A program made the translations under genes and the position numbers. Shown piece by piece: positions 38,210-51,300 of a stretch of DNA of 64,000 nucleotides. Positions within the stretch are counted from its first letter, which is position 1, and each line of letters begins with the position of its first letter. This DNA comes from Antedon mediterranea (Eukaryota; Echinodermata; Crinoidea; Comatulida; Antedonidae). The notes beneath the pieces were generated by a model. The model worked only from the letters and a program-made list of their open reading frames with translations. It did not search any database and was not told the DNA's origin. The stretch spans positions 19,358,912 to 19,422,911 of the forward strand of contig NC_092675.1 in the NCBI RefSeq assembly GCF_964355755.1, read 5' to 3'.

Positions 38210-38294
38210 ATTTTTGACGACCTCTAGGACCTATGAACGTAAGTTAAATAATTGTACGCATGCGGGTACGCAAAATTTGACGTGTTTCCCTAAT

Positions 38295-38472
38295 CGTGGT
38301 TCCCACTAGCGACGCAACACAAAGACGTAACGCAACGCAAGTGAATTGACCAATCACAAGCGATGGCTTATTCGCTTGTGATTGCTAACCGTCTATAACT
38401 TCGCTTGTCATTGGTTAAAACGCTTGCGTTGCGTTTACGTCCTTGCATTACGTTCTAGTGGGAACCAAGCTT
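38295..38472. mobile_element. foldback MITE, GGTTCCCACTAG family, type A
   Basis: Left end CGTGGTTCCCACTAGCGACG and right end CTAGTGGGAACCAAGCTT are inverted repeats, and the similarity continues inward so that almost the whole element folds on itself. The interior carries GTAACGCAACGCAAG and CAATCACAAGCG words. Similar copies lie at 60446-60622 and 62281-62461. Non-coding. Confidence 0.85.
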
Positions 38473-38477
38473 TACTA

Positions 38478-38562
38478 TCTATAAATTCGCTTGTCATTGG
38501 TTAAAACGCTTGCGTTGCGTTTACGTACGTCCTTGCGTTACGTTCTAATGGGAACCAAGCTT
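38478..38562. repeat. extra right half of the adjacent foldback MITE
   Basis: The right ~81 bp of the preceding element (from TCTATAACTTCGCTTGTC to GGGAACCAAGCTT) is repeated in direct orientation with a 4-bp CGTA insertion and a few substitutions. This suggests a local duplication or a deleted second copy. Confidence 0.85.
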
Positions 38563-41151
38563 GACTTGATTTCTCGAAACCGGCGGATTCTAGACTGTTA
38601 CGGTCCAGGCGATGACCAACGACGACAGTTCCAGTATTCATAGAAAAAACATGAGTAAATTAAGATCGAACTAACCTCAGCCACAATTTTTTTTTTTAGA
38701 TCTACGTTCTATAGCCTCCATTGTATTATGTACAGCATATCACTTTCAGTTTATATTTATGTAGGCCTACTTGGCTTATGTTATCAACAAAACCGAACTG
38801 ACATTCTTTGAATGGAAGAAATGTAATGGATATGGATAAAGATGGTTCTCGTCATGTATACAGTATATCTAAACCACTGTTTAATTGCGTATGGCTTATA
38901 AGGGTGATTTAAGAAACTTTTAGTTAAACTATTACATATAGGCATATTTCGTTAGCTTCCCGGTCCTAAACGGAACAGTAATATCCACTATCATTATGTT
39001 TAATCAATTACACATATCAATACGGCCAATTAGGAGTTTGTCAGAATACACGCTATAAATTCCCAATGTCCAATATTAGTAGCCAAGAAATTCATGTCCA
39101 AATGGATAATGAATATATCGCCTATCTTCTACGTAGCAAGATTGTCATCAATCATGCGTGATAACGTGATGTTGATGCGTAGCTATAAATGTCTAAAAAA
39201 AAAATTTTGAGTCATAGAAACCGAGAAACGTGTGACGATATAGAGGGCGCGCTATCAAAAGATTCAGCAATCATGTTTTTTTAAACTTAAAATAAAAGTA
39301 GCCCGGTTCGTTGGAGACGTGTTAATTTATAATTTGTATAATTTCAATTCTGATTCATGGATACAGTTGTATTATTCGTACCTTGTTTATGAATGAATGA
39401 TTCTTCTTTTACATTCACTTACAATTTTCGATTTCTTCATGACAGAGAGAATTTGGCCTTTGGCGGTTTCGCGACTGTTTGCCGAACAGAGCTCCGTGAC
39501 ACTTTCAATAAATTACTCCTTGTAGAGTTGATTTAGCGCTTAAGCATGTGCGCTGGAAATAAGGATACTGAAACAAATTTTACAAATGTAGGGCATCCAC
39601 TGAAGAAGGCATTCGTTCGGCTATTCATTCATAAGAATATGGAAGAATCATCAACGACGATACGTTCTACCTTTCTGCTACTTTACTTTTTACAAAAAGT
39701 GCGTATCGTACTTGTTTTGCATCGGTGTACTGTTTTATAACTGACGAATGAAACATATTGCAAACTTGTTCTCAACCTAATATAAAAAAATAAATAAAAT
39801 ATTGGGGGTATATGGCATTCCAATCAAATAATAATATCCTGCACACGCCCTTCTTCTGTTCAAATACAACCAAGCCAATATTTGACAAAAAAAATTCTCT
39901 TTATCACTTTAGTAGCAGTATTTACATTTTTATTCTAATCATAATAATTATGTTACAATAGTCACCAGCACACAACAGGGACGGGATTCACAGAAGTATT
40001 ATTGTGTAATAACACTAAGGTAGTAAAGACGGTCGGAAGCCAACCTAAACGATTGGAGATATATGCATATTACATTATTAAAACTAACATTTCATATTAA
40101 TTTAATGCAGAACGTTCTTTGTAATAACAATAATGCTAAGGTAATATTATTATAATCTACATTGTCCTATTGTGTCCTATTGTGTCTTAAATATAATAGA
40201 GTTTTATTTTATATTTAAAATAACGTCATGCGATTTTTACATGGAAGGAATTATCATATGAACGGACAGAATTACAATGGACGGAAGAAATATTTTGCAT
40301 ATTATATTTTTACAGAATATGTTAATTTGAAGCATAATTATTACATACAATACAAAATGAAATTAAATGCATTAATAGAACTGGTGGCGTAATTTGTTTT
40401 ATTCATACAATACTACATAGGTAGATATTCTTCAAGCCCAAATATAATTTTATTTAATAGCTAATACTGTAATATGATAAATTGAAATTATTTTATAGGG
40501 ATATATTCTGTTTTAGCAACACAGTACGATTAAAACAAACATTATTTTAAATTGTATATACTCTTCTTTACATGAATTACAATTACATTGTAGTGTATTA
40601 GTATACTTAAAATCTTAAGTATTTCTTTTTACAAATAGGACATCACAGAGGTATCCATTATTCACAGCTACCAACAAATCGGTCGCACGATTTTTTATCG
40701 AAGAGAGTCAAAGAGATCGGGTTGTCTATTTTAGGGTTACATTGATTATTTAGAATTTAGGTATTGCTTTTTAAGAGCATGCGGTCAATTTTCTTGGCTG
40801 CTGTATACGTTGTAATCATAGTTGTATGGGATTTAAACCAAACATTTTAAGGCAAGTATCACAAAGCCTTCATTTCATGTGTGATCGCTAGATAAATTCC
40901 AATTTGGAAAATGTTTTGGAAAAAATGTGGAAGATCTTAAAGCTGATGGTAAGGAATACAGATGTATTGTTGTAGAGGAAAAATAATTATCAAAACATTA
41001 TAGTTTTATATTTACATATTATATATTTAAATTATGAAAGAATAAAATCAAAAACAAGATTGGCTTTTTTACAAAAGAAAAAATATCATCGGCGGGTTAA
41101 TGAAAGACATTTTATGGATACAAATAAGAATACACATTTGGTGGATAAATA
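38563..41151. other. gene-free DNA
   Basis: No supported gene. A CTCF-like core (AGAGGGCGC, 39242-39250) is the only word noted. The ORF at 39546-39740 has no support. Confidence 0.45.
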
Positions 41152-41157
41152 TTTATT
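41152..41157 (-). terminator. poly(A) signal of the STPG2-like gene
   Basis: AATAAA on the - strand, 26 bp past the stop codon, implying a 3' UTR of about 50 nt. Confidence 0.6.
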
Positions 41158-41182
41158 TGAATTTTTATGTGAATGCTGTGTT

Positions 41183-44100
41183 TTAAACACCTAGTATAAA
41201 TGCATGGTTTGAGTTTGTTCTTGATTCTGATAGCTCCATCTTGGGTGCTATTGGGTTGTTCAGCGTTGCATTAAATGTTCCTTTTAGGACTGTATCTTGA
41301 ATTAGTGGACTCATCTAAAAAAAAAGGAAACATATTAGTTATTGTTGAATATAGATTTGGTTAAGTTTCCATATCATTCAACCATGGTAAAATTCACCTA
41401 ATAATACTGTATAAATATGCTTCTTGTTTGGTTTAATTTAGGTTTTGAAAGTGCATATATGAATAGAATTCACTGACTAATATTTCCCCTGGGTGACACC
41501 AAATGCACCCTCTGGTTTTGATGCAAAAATAGATTTCTATATTGCATTGTTGGATATTTGTCAACAGGCTCTGTTCTTTGGTATGGCATAGTCATTCAAA
41601 ATGAATTGTTCATGCAATCATTTATGGTTGGAATATTCAAAAATTAAGTAAAAGATACACATATTCCATAGATAATTTATTTAATATTCAACAAATTCCA
41701 TTTTTATTAATCAGTACAATTAGAGTACCCATTTATACTCCTGCCTAACAACATATGCAGTGTGTGTGAGTATAAAACTTCTTCATTAAGAACAGAACTG
41801 AGCAGAAAAACAAGATCAGATGAATTACGGTAAGGTTCAGATTGTAGCTATAAAAGCATCGCAATTATCAACACACGTGAGAATATGAAGAATATGTCTT
41901 TTTGAAATAACCAATTCAGTCAAGATTAAATTGATTTCTCAGAGTACAATGAATATTGCATGAAGCAAGCCAAAGTGACTAATTTAAACATTGAACAAAC
42001 ATGATGCAAATATATAATACACACAGAGAGCATCAAGAACGCAACATTTTATACTAACCTATACTAAACTATACATATATACAACTGCACAAATCAATTT
42101 AGGTCAAATAAAAGTTCGATTTCGATGTCAAATGAAATTTCTTTTGGTGGTGGAAAAAATAATGTTTATTTTATAGATTTCTAGTCGCATCATGAGTATT
42201 TTGTTATATATATTAATAATTGAAGAATGTCACATATAAAAACATAAATATTTATGTGATTCTGGGTTTAAATACAGTAGGATGAATAAGTTGGGAATTC
42301 TTATACTGTACAGTAGTTAGTTTCTTCTTCTTAAGTTTTTAGTGTACAATGAAGGAGAGAGTATGGTCCTATCTGATATCTATAAATACATACATAGTTT
42401 GCAAACTTGTGATGGTTACATATAGGATAAAAATAACTTTACTAATAACTCATCTATTCTCATTTATTCCTAACAAATCTCTGATGGTAGCTTTGAATAT
42501 TCCCACCATCATTTAGAGTGAGTCAAGGAGATAAAAAAATAAACCTTGCCGAAATAAATTAAAATCTGTGAGCTGAAGAGGATTTATCTTGGAAAATATA
42601 TTGCCAAGGGAGGAATTCAACTGCGGAAGAGTTCCTTTCTTTTGAAGAACAATTAGTTTATAGTTATTTGGGTGAGTGTTGGCCCAGAGAGTAACCAGGG
42701 TTCTAACAATTCATCAATGCTGAGGCTGAGAAATTTCACAAAGTTGTGTCTATCATACAAGACATTTATGAATATTGCAGTTAATACCATAAATCATTCG
42801 ATCATATCACGTTAACAATGTTTACTATAAATTGGAGCACAATATCTAGTAATAAACTGACACTTTAATGATAAGTGAAAACTGTACATTAGCAAAACAA
42901 GGACATATTATCAACAGTGTAACTTTCCCCAGAAAATTATTAGGTAATTCTGAAAATGAGTTCAATTTAGATATACAATATTGATGAGAGAATAATAAGG
43001 CATGATAAATGAGAAAAGTTTTCTGTCATTGAATGTCATATAAATGAATGAATACAGATTGTTTAAAAGCAGGTCTGAAGCCCAAAGTTCAGAAATACGT
43101 TGTCAGTTTAAAATGTGTTCAAATTAAATTGCAGGTGATTGTTCATGTATGATTAAACAAATATGGGTGTAGATCTTTTTTAACAATAGCATTGTACTGT
43201 TTGTAAATTGTAGTGGATATAATTTAATTTTAGAGATATGTAAAATTAGTGTTTAATACATGAAGCATAGATTGAATTATTATGCTTAATTATTAATAAA
43301 CTAAATTCTAAATTATTATTGATATGTTTTTAATTACAAGTTTAGGTGAAAGTTTTATTTTCATAATGAAATATTATTTGCTTTTATTTTTATTTTATAA
43401 ATATATTATTTTAAATATGAGAAAAATATTAATAATTCACTATAGTTTTCTATAAAATACAACAGTTTGTAATATTTACAAAAATATTTACACCAACCTC
43501 ATATGAACCTGGTCCAGGATTATCATTTTTTAGCTCTTTGAAACGGGTGTCTTTATTAACCATAAGTCCCAACTTTATACTACTACGATTATCTTCTGGT
43601 CTGTATGTACCAGGGCCTAGAAAAGCAAAAACACAGAAAAAATGTTAATGAAATTAATGAAATCAATAGAATGAGGGAGTAAGATGGCACAATTGTAAAA
43701 AAAACACACTGTATATTATATAAAGCTCAGTGTCTACACTATCAAACTAGCTTGAGAAAAAAGTGTGATATACCCAAAAATGGTAGTAATATGCCATCAT
43801 CATGTCCATATATCGGCACATCATATTTTTTTGTCACATAAAGTTTAATAGTGTAGACAGAGCTTAAGAGAAGCATGAATTTGTATCAATGTTGTCTTAT
43901 GAAAGTTTATGCCGTTCATCTTTAGTAAAGTACCTGGATTTGCAGATTCTGGTTTCTCAATGATGATATCTCTTGGTTGTGAGAACCTGGAAGAAGATGA
44001 CAGGAAAGATCCTTTCTTTCGTTTTCCAACCACAGACCTCGGAGGAGCTGGTTCTACCTTTTTCTGGGTTCGATCATATGACTTGCTGACCTCATAAGCA

Positions 44101-47100
44101 CCTGGAGGTGGCACTTCCTGCAAAATTAAAACATTTTACAATATTATAATATTATTGAAAAAAAAATGATTGCTGCCATGCTCAATGTACAGTATTATCC
44201 TTCATGCAAACTTTCAATATTAAAGAGCTAAACGACCTATGACCTAGCTATGTCATATCAATATGTGCAAAGTGTGCTTCCTTGCCTAGGCTCAATTGTG
44301 CCGGATTCAATATGCATAATTGTTCTAGGTTGTCGGAAATAGAAAGCTCCCTAATAGTACCTTTATGTACATAAAAAAAAAATTGGAAACCATTTTTTTT
44401 TTCAAATTTCCAAAAAAATAAGAAAGAGAAAATACAAAATAGGTAAAATCAAATTAACATAGTGTCACAATAATGACAAATTGTCACAGTGCCAAAATTA
44501 TGACAATTATACACATAACACGTAAAGTATATAAGTTCAAGTTTTTATTTTAAAAAGGTTCATCAATATTTTTTTTCATTGAAAATGCATTTTTCAATCA
44601 ATTTTCATTTTGCTACTTAAAATAAAAGTCAATGACCTGCAGGAAAGTTAATTATGCATTTCATAGGCATTTATTGAATGCAAAATAACCTGAAGAAGTG
44701 CATCACCTTGGAATAGTTCTATTTTATTATCTGAAATGGAATAATATTTATTAGCAATTCACGAAAAAATTACAAACCTTTATGATAGGTGGAGGTGAGT
44801 GAAGTCTGTTTGTCTGTGAGGAGAAATTTGCTGTTGTATTATGCGAATATCTACTATAGTCTGGTTTGTCTACAAGTTGGTAGTGTGCTGGGCCTGGTTG
44901 TGCAGATTCCGATCTCTTTGTTATTGGTTTAATGCGTACTGATGTGGATCCGAATGCACCTCTTCTAGTACTTTCCATGTAAGCTTTCCGTACACTGTCC
45001 TGTGCTATGCCTCTAAAATGATATGACCCTGGTCCTGAATGAAATAAAAAGATAATTGATTAAAACATTCATAAGTGAAGATCTTTATAAATCGCATTAT
45101 AAATACAAATCTATTATCTAATAACAAACCTGGTGTTTTTTGTATATGAGGTTCTTGACCAAATCTGAGAGCTGTTTGACCAAACGGACTTCGTTTTAAG
45201 CCTTTTGTTCGCTTGAGAACTTCTAAGGAATGCCGTGGGTCATTGTATGTTCCTGGTGCTGGACCTGAGGTTCGTGGATCTGAAAATCTCTGTAATCAAA
45301 GTATTGAAAATGAATTAAACCACGGAAGAGACAAAATTATACCATACATGATTTAGAGATTATGCATCAAGATCCAACAAATAGGTTTACATTTGTGATT
45401 AAACATTAACACAGAACAGAGAACACAAATACGAGTTAAAAAACTCAAACATGTAAAATAAATACATTACAATGAATGGAACTAATACAATGTGTATTTT
45501 AAACTGAGTTTGCTCTCTCGAATTCATTAAGTGCTTTGTATGTTTTTACATGTCTGTGTATTATATTACTCTTAGTGTGTTTATATGGAATTGCTACTGC
45601 ATATTGATTTACAAATAAAAAACAATAATAAGTCAACCAATATAGATATAAATAACAATGAACAATAAAAAACGATTCTATGAATAAAATATTTTGTATT
45701 ATTTGGTGGGTGGATGTCTATTGATTATTTTACACAAAACAAGTAAATATTTGCACATTTTAAAATGCCATAAATAACACAAAAGTGTAAATATCCACAA
45801 ACATAAATGCAACAAAATATACTCATTACACTCAACAAAATGTGAAAATACCTTTTCAAAGCACATTTGACTTTACAATTTATAAGAAATCAAGAAAGTA
45901 AGAAACTCTACCTTTGACTGCGACATAAATGGCGGGTGCTCAACTTCTAATCCTTCTGTATTTATTGATGGTTTTTTATTATCAAATTGGCTATTGATTT
46001 GATATTTGCCAGGCCCTGGAACAGCCTAAACACAAATATAACCAACAATTGATTAACAGTAATAATATATACTTACTTTTATTTACTCAATATACAGTTA
46101 CATTATTAGTTGATCATTAGTGCAAGTAAATATCCATTTTATTGATATTGACGAAATTTGTATAGTATATTTAAAATATGATCTCAAGCATTAAAATATG
46201 ACCTTTAAATAAAACTTTTAAAGTGCATGTGTTATTTTTATCTCTTTATTTTTATCTGCTTCTGTTTGATAATAAAAAAATACCCAATAAACTAACCTTT
46301 TTTTCATCTGCATGCACAATCAATTCATGGTATCGTGGCAGCCTAGAATCAAAGACCCTAGTACCTTCTTTAGCTTTCATGATCTCTGTTTCCATGCATT
46401 TTACTTGGTAGGGATTATACTCTCCAGGTCCTGGGCCTTGGTTCCCACTAAAATCCATCCTTGTTGATGCCATTCTGCTGAAGTGTACACCTTTGTATTT
46501 TGTAGTAGTCTTTGTATTTTCCTAGTAATTAAATGTATTTACAGTAAGTCTGACTATCAAGCCGGTTTGTTTCATTTTCACTCTCATAGATTTTCTTATC
46601 CTCACCATTCAACATTTATGCAGAGGATAAACAGAGAAAAACCTCTCCAACACCCTGCATCCCTCCCGACCCCCAGTGTGACAAATATGTTAGTACTGTA
46701 TGTAAATAAGTCTAAAACGAGACAAAATTTGATTAGCATCACTACCCTTGTTCCATTATTTATTAATAATAAACTTACATGATGTACATTGTAGAAGGCT
46801 GGTCCCATTGAAGAATCCCTTTCAGGGGCATCTTGTTTCTTGAGTTGTCCATCTTCATTTTCCTCATAACCGTATGACTGGCCAGGAGTTGGAATAGACG
46901 GTGCCTGGGCCTGCCGTTGATATCGAACCCTGGTGGTCATCAACTAAATATACCAAATATTAATTAGTGGTTCATAACGGCAAAGTTATGGGTTTGAATT
47001 TGGACAAGATCATGTATTCTATAAGAGGTTTTGTCTACAAATTTTTCTTTTATTGCTATTTTAAATGATCATCATAATAAAAATCATAATTAGCATTCAT

Positions 47101-47756
47101 AATTGAATGAATAAATATTATTCAAAACACATTGGCACTTACATTCCCTGGTGGTTTTATGTCATTTTCCAAGTTCTTCTTAATCCAGTCACTACTTTTT
47201 GACAAATTATATGAACCTGGACCAGGTGTCTTATTGGATGGAGTACTGTCTTGAAATCGTTGTGCACGGTTTGCTAGTGTACGACCACCTACAATTTTAT
47301 CTTGGCATACCAAAGGATCGTATTGTCCGGGTCCTGGAGCTGCTATAACACTATCTTGTACTGTCAAAAATGTTTCTCTTCTTGTCATCGAAGAAAATGG
47401 AGCATATCCATCTATAATTTAAAAAACAAATACAAAATTATTACAAGTTGACTGTGAAAATAAAATTGCCCTACAACAACTTTCAGATACTGTTTGTTTG
47501 TGTTTCTTATACTTTCAAACATTACTAACTTTTCTACTGTAGGCCTAGGCTAGTAGTAGTACAGTAGTACTACTACTCTAGGCCTGGCCCTAGGCCCAGT
47601 ACTACACAAAAGAGAGAAAATTAAAAAGGCAAATGTTTACGTACCTGATCTCAGTTTAGCATTTGTATGAATTAAATTTTCATATGTTCCAGGTCCTACG
47701 TTCGGTCCTGTTGAGTGTGATCCAGAAGTAAGCTGTCGTGGAGCTCTGTCATACAT
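41183..47756 (-). CDS. STPG2: STPG2-like sperm-tail PG-rich repeat protein
   Basis: Ten exons on the - strand: 47756-47645, 47411-47143, 46943-46779, 46521-46297, 46025-45912, 45289-45130, 45034-44778, 44117-43934, 43616-43498, 41314-41183. All are GT-AG and in phase; the product is 578 aa. The N-terminus MYDRAPR and the order of PG repeats fit STPG2 (human ~459 aa). PG-type motifs occur about a dozen times: VGPGTY, APGPGQY, TPGPGSY, MGPAFY, GPGPGEY, VPGPGKY, GPAPGTY, TPGPGSY, QPGPAHY, PPPGAY, NPGPGTY, NPGPGSY. Proteins of this SHIPPO/STPG class associate with axonemal microtubules; the role of STPG2 in the sperm flagellum is inferred from family. The long last intron (2.2 kb) shows no missed exon. 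It shares its upstream region with CHERP. Confidence 0.9.
43721..43866. mobile_element. MITE, GTCTACACTATCAAAC family, copy 2
   Basis: Starts TAAAGCTCAGTGTCTACACT and ends AATAGTGTAGACAGAGCTTA, an inverted pair. The interior has ATATGGTAGT-like, CATCATCATGTCCATATAT and GGCACATCA words. It lies in intron 8 of the STPG2-like gene. Confidence 0.85.
47552..47577. repeat. 11-bp hairpin in STPG2 intron 1
   Basis: AGTAGTAGTAC and GTACTACTACT are exact inverted copies around a 4-nt loop. Outer AGGCCTAG and CTAGGCCT extend the symmetry. Confidence 0.85.
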
Positions 47757-48366
47757 GGTTAATACTGTAGCTCTAATCAAGAATAAATGAAAATAGCTAG
47801 GCCTAACCAGGCCCCCTAGCCTAGCCTAGTGTAGTGGGTCTAATAATAATAACTTCCTTCCGGCGGTACTATAAAAGTCAGTCAGTCAGCTCTCTGTCTG
47901 GATCGTAACGTTTACGAAATTATGTACCACAGTGCACACAAGTTTACTGTTATGTCTAACAATCTTTTAAACTTAGTCCCATTAATGTTTACTTCTAGAA
48001 AGTTAGCAGTTTACAATGATCATCTCTCCAACGTATCACACACAAAGTGTAAACCACGTTAATCAACTAAACACACAACAAGGAAGCAGAAGAGAGACCG
48101 GAAAAACATGCACTTTGTGTTCACCGGTTGTCATGGAGCCAAGTAGAGGGCGCACGTCTAATCGAACGCGGAAGAAGTGTTTGCGTCATGTCCTTTATGT
48201 TAAACGCGTTTTTACTCTGTTAAACACAGCAACGCAGAGTGTAAACAACGTATGGTGGCGTGTGCGAAAGAAGGCTAGGCCAAAAATAAAGGCTTATCTT
48301 TAATTTAATTGAAAATAAGGTTATTTTTGCCTTGAATTAAATATTTGATTGAAATAAACAAGAACG
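47757..48366. promoter_or_regulatory. divergent STPG2/CHERP promoter region
   Basis: The two start codons are 610 bp apart on opposite strands, so both promoters and 5' UTRs must lie here. Visible sites: ETS-like CTTCCGG (47857-47863), ACCGGAAA (48097-48104) and CGGAAG (48169-48174); TATAAAA on the + strand (47870-47876); and CAAGTAGAGGGCGC (48140-48153), a near-perfect CTCF core. GTTGTCATGG (48127) is at best an RFX half-site. The 95-codon ORF at 48016-48303 ends 64 bp before the CHERP start and is probably a chance or upstream ORF. Confidence 0.65.
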
Positions 48367-51300
48367 ATGTCGGATGTTCCTAATCCTCCAGAAGGTACGA
48401 ATGTTATTTTGATAATTATTTAATAAAAATAGCATGTGTTTACCATACTACAACAAAAAGGCTAGCCTAGGCCTCCTACCCGGCCGGGTAGCCAGATACT
48501 AGATAGAGGACCGAGTAGGCCTCTAGATAGATACTGTAGGCTAGGCTATGCATCATCTGCCACTTACATACAGTCTGTATACTGTAATGTTCAAGCCTGC
48601 TACTAGGAGGCCTAGCTTGGGATGGAACTTGGGTGTTATTTTTAAATTTCATAAAATAAGTAGTAAACAAAACAAGAAATTAATGAACAGACAGATGAGA
48701 CAAATGAAATTGTAATTGAAAATTGTACAGTTTTAACTTTATGTTAGTACACTGTAGTAGTAGGCCTACTGTAGTAGCTAGGCCTAGCCCTACGTCTGTA
48801 GTTGCTTTAGTAGTATGCTGCTGTTGCAAAGAAAGGTGTGTAAATAAAAATATAATAATAGTTAATACTGTACTGTTTTTCTTTTCTTGTGATATATTTT
48901 TTCAAAAAAACATTTTTAAAGTAAAGTGGAAGAAAAAACAGCTTAATTTTTGGTCTACTAAAATTTTGTTACTAACAATGTTACAACTACTACTAATGAT
49001 TGATAGTAACAACAGATATAATTTTTAATTTTCCATTTTTTCCCTAAAGATCCTGAATTAAGAAAAATAATTGATAAGCTGGCCAATTTTGTGGCCAGAA
49101 ATGGACCGGAGTTTGAAAATATGACCAAGCAAAAACAAGCAAATAACCCCAGATTTAATTTCCTATTTGGTGGTGATTATTTTAACTATTATCAATATAA
49201 AGTGTCTACTGAATCACAGAGTAAGTTTTTTTTTCAAGATTCTTTTAATTAAAGGTTATTGTATGATTATTATAACTAAAGTCAAGATTAAGTTGCCCAT
49301 TTATTATTTGTCTGATCCATGTAAATCAAACGTCTACTATTCATGTATTCTCGTCCAGTGGTCCTTTGTTGATGGAAGTGACCATCAGCATAGTCAATGG
49401 TGCATGTAAAGTTTTCCTAAACATTTTAATGTTTCATGCATGGTACCGTGGACTTGTGCCACAGTGATATTGGCACATGGTCAACCATACCATTAGAAAA
49501 TACTTATTTAACTTGTAATGATAGAAGAAAAACTTAAATTTACACACACGGTTGACTGTGCTGATAGCCTCATAATTGTATTTAACTACTGTGGAGTAGG
49601 TTTGCGTCAGGGAGTTAAGCAATTTTTGCCCTTCCATTTGAGTCCCACCCGAGAATTACCTGTGACCAATGTACAATACTAATTAGTATAAAGTACAACA
49701 TTATGTCAGAGTAGGGCAAACATCTGACCAATATTTTCTCTTCTTTTTTTTTTAGTAATAAGACAACAAAATCAAAAGCTTGCCCAGCAGCAGGCCATTC
49801 TACAAGATGTTATAACAAAACATTCCATACAAACAGCACCATGGCAACAACAGCAGCCACCACCTCCTCACCTACCACAGTTCCAGCAACCTCCAATGAT
49901 GCAACATCATCACCCTGGTACCATGCATCCACCACCAGGAATGCCACAACCTCCCCAACCACCACATCCCCAACCACCACATCCCCAGCAAGGAATGCAA
50001 CAGCCTCCACAACCACCACATCCCCAGCAAAGAATGCAACAACCACCACATCCCCAGCAAGGAATGCAACAACCACCACATCCCCCGCAAGGAATGCAAC
50101 AACCCCCGCAACCACATCCCCAGCAAGGAATGCAACAACCTCCCCAGCAAGGAATGCAACAACCTCCGCCACCACACATGCCACAGCAGATGCCCATGCC
50201 GCCAATCCAGATGCAGCAGAAACAGCAACAAATGTTACAGCAGCAGCAGGCTGAACATCAGAAATATCAACAGCAACAGGCAGAGAAACAGCAGCAATTT
50301 CAACAAATACAGCAACAAGCACAACCAAATTTGCCACAACAACAGCAGGTAGCATCAAATACTGAAACAACGCCTGTGGATCAGAATGCCCTGACAAATA
50401 ATCAAATTGAAAATAAAATCCGAGAAAGTCAAGTGAATCTGCTTGAGCAGCAGAAGCATTTGGTGAACCAACAACAGGTTAGAGTAACTTATACAGTATT
50501 CTTGATTGTAAGTAATATATTTTGTGACTGTGAAGATTGTTGTATTTATCATCTTATTTTTTTCTACATTTAACAGGAAAAAATTGATGCTGTATTAATC
50601 GAAAACAGACAACAAGTGATCAACCAAACTGCTAAAGCACTTGATATTGATGCCAATGATTTCCACAATAAGACACAGACAATTATTGATTCTTGCACGA
50701 AAGATGCAATTGCTGTAAGTATTTCTTCTTCTAACTTCAGTGCAGTGGTTGAAGGTAAATTACCAAATGACCAATTCTAAGTGGACACTTTTTATTGGGT
50801 CCTGAAGGTATCTTCTATAGGGTTTCGACTATACTGTGTATATTGATGATTAAGAAGGTAAAACAATAAAAATATCTAATATCTTTTCATTGCTGGGTTA
50901 GATTGTGGAAACAGTGAAATGTAATAAATTGATGTTGTCTTGTTTCCCTCCTGAATTGTATGTGATGAACCTCAAGTTTACTATTGTGTGGGAAAAGTAC
51001 GAAATAAATAAATATACTATTTGGTACTACAATATTATACTGTGTGGCATTTTCTAACTCAAATTTGATTTCTATCTTAGCATGGCAAGCAACTTATTTT
51101 TTCTACGTGTAAGACACAAAAACATTGTGAATTTGTTGGGTTATTTCTCCTACATCGGATAACTCCTAAGAACGTTCCATTTCAAGCAAAACTACACTTA
51201 ATATATTTAATTAATGATGTCATCCATCACTGGTAAGTCTGTTCACTTACTACTTAAGTAGTTTTTTAAATTGATTTAAAGATTTTCATTTATTAGTAAT

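Noticed and set aside
48127-48140. RFX X-box for STPG2
   Set aside because: Only the left half resembles the X-box (10 of 14 positions overall); the right half does not fit, so it is not listed as a site.
48016-48303. 95-codon + strand ORF between STPG2 and CHERP
   Set aside because: It lies in the shared promoter/5' UTR zone, has repetitive GTGTAAAC-type DNA and no family resemblance; at most an upstream ORF.
49810-50397. 195-codon - strand ORF (Val/Ala/Gly-rich) and other frames opposite CHERP exon 3
   Set aside because: They are shadows of the Gln/Pro-rich coding repeat in exon 3.
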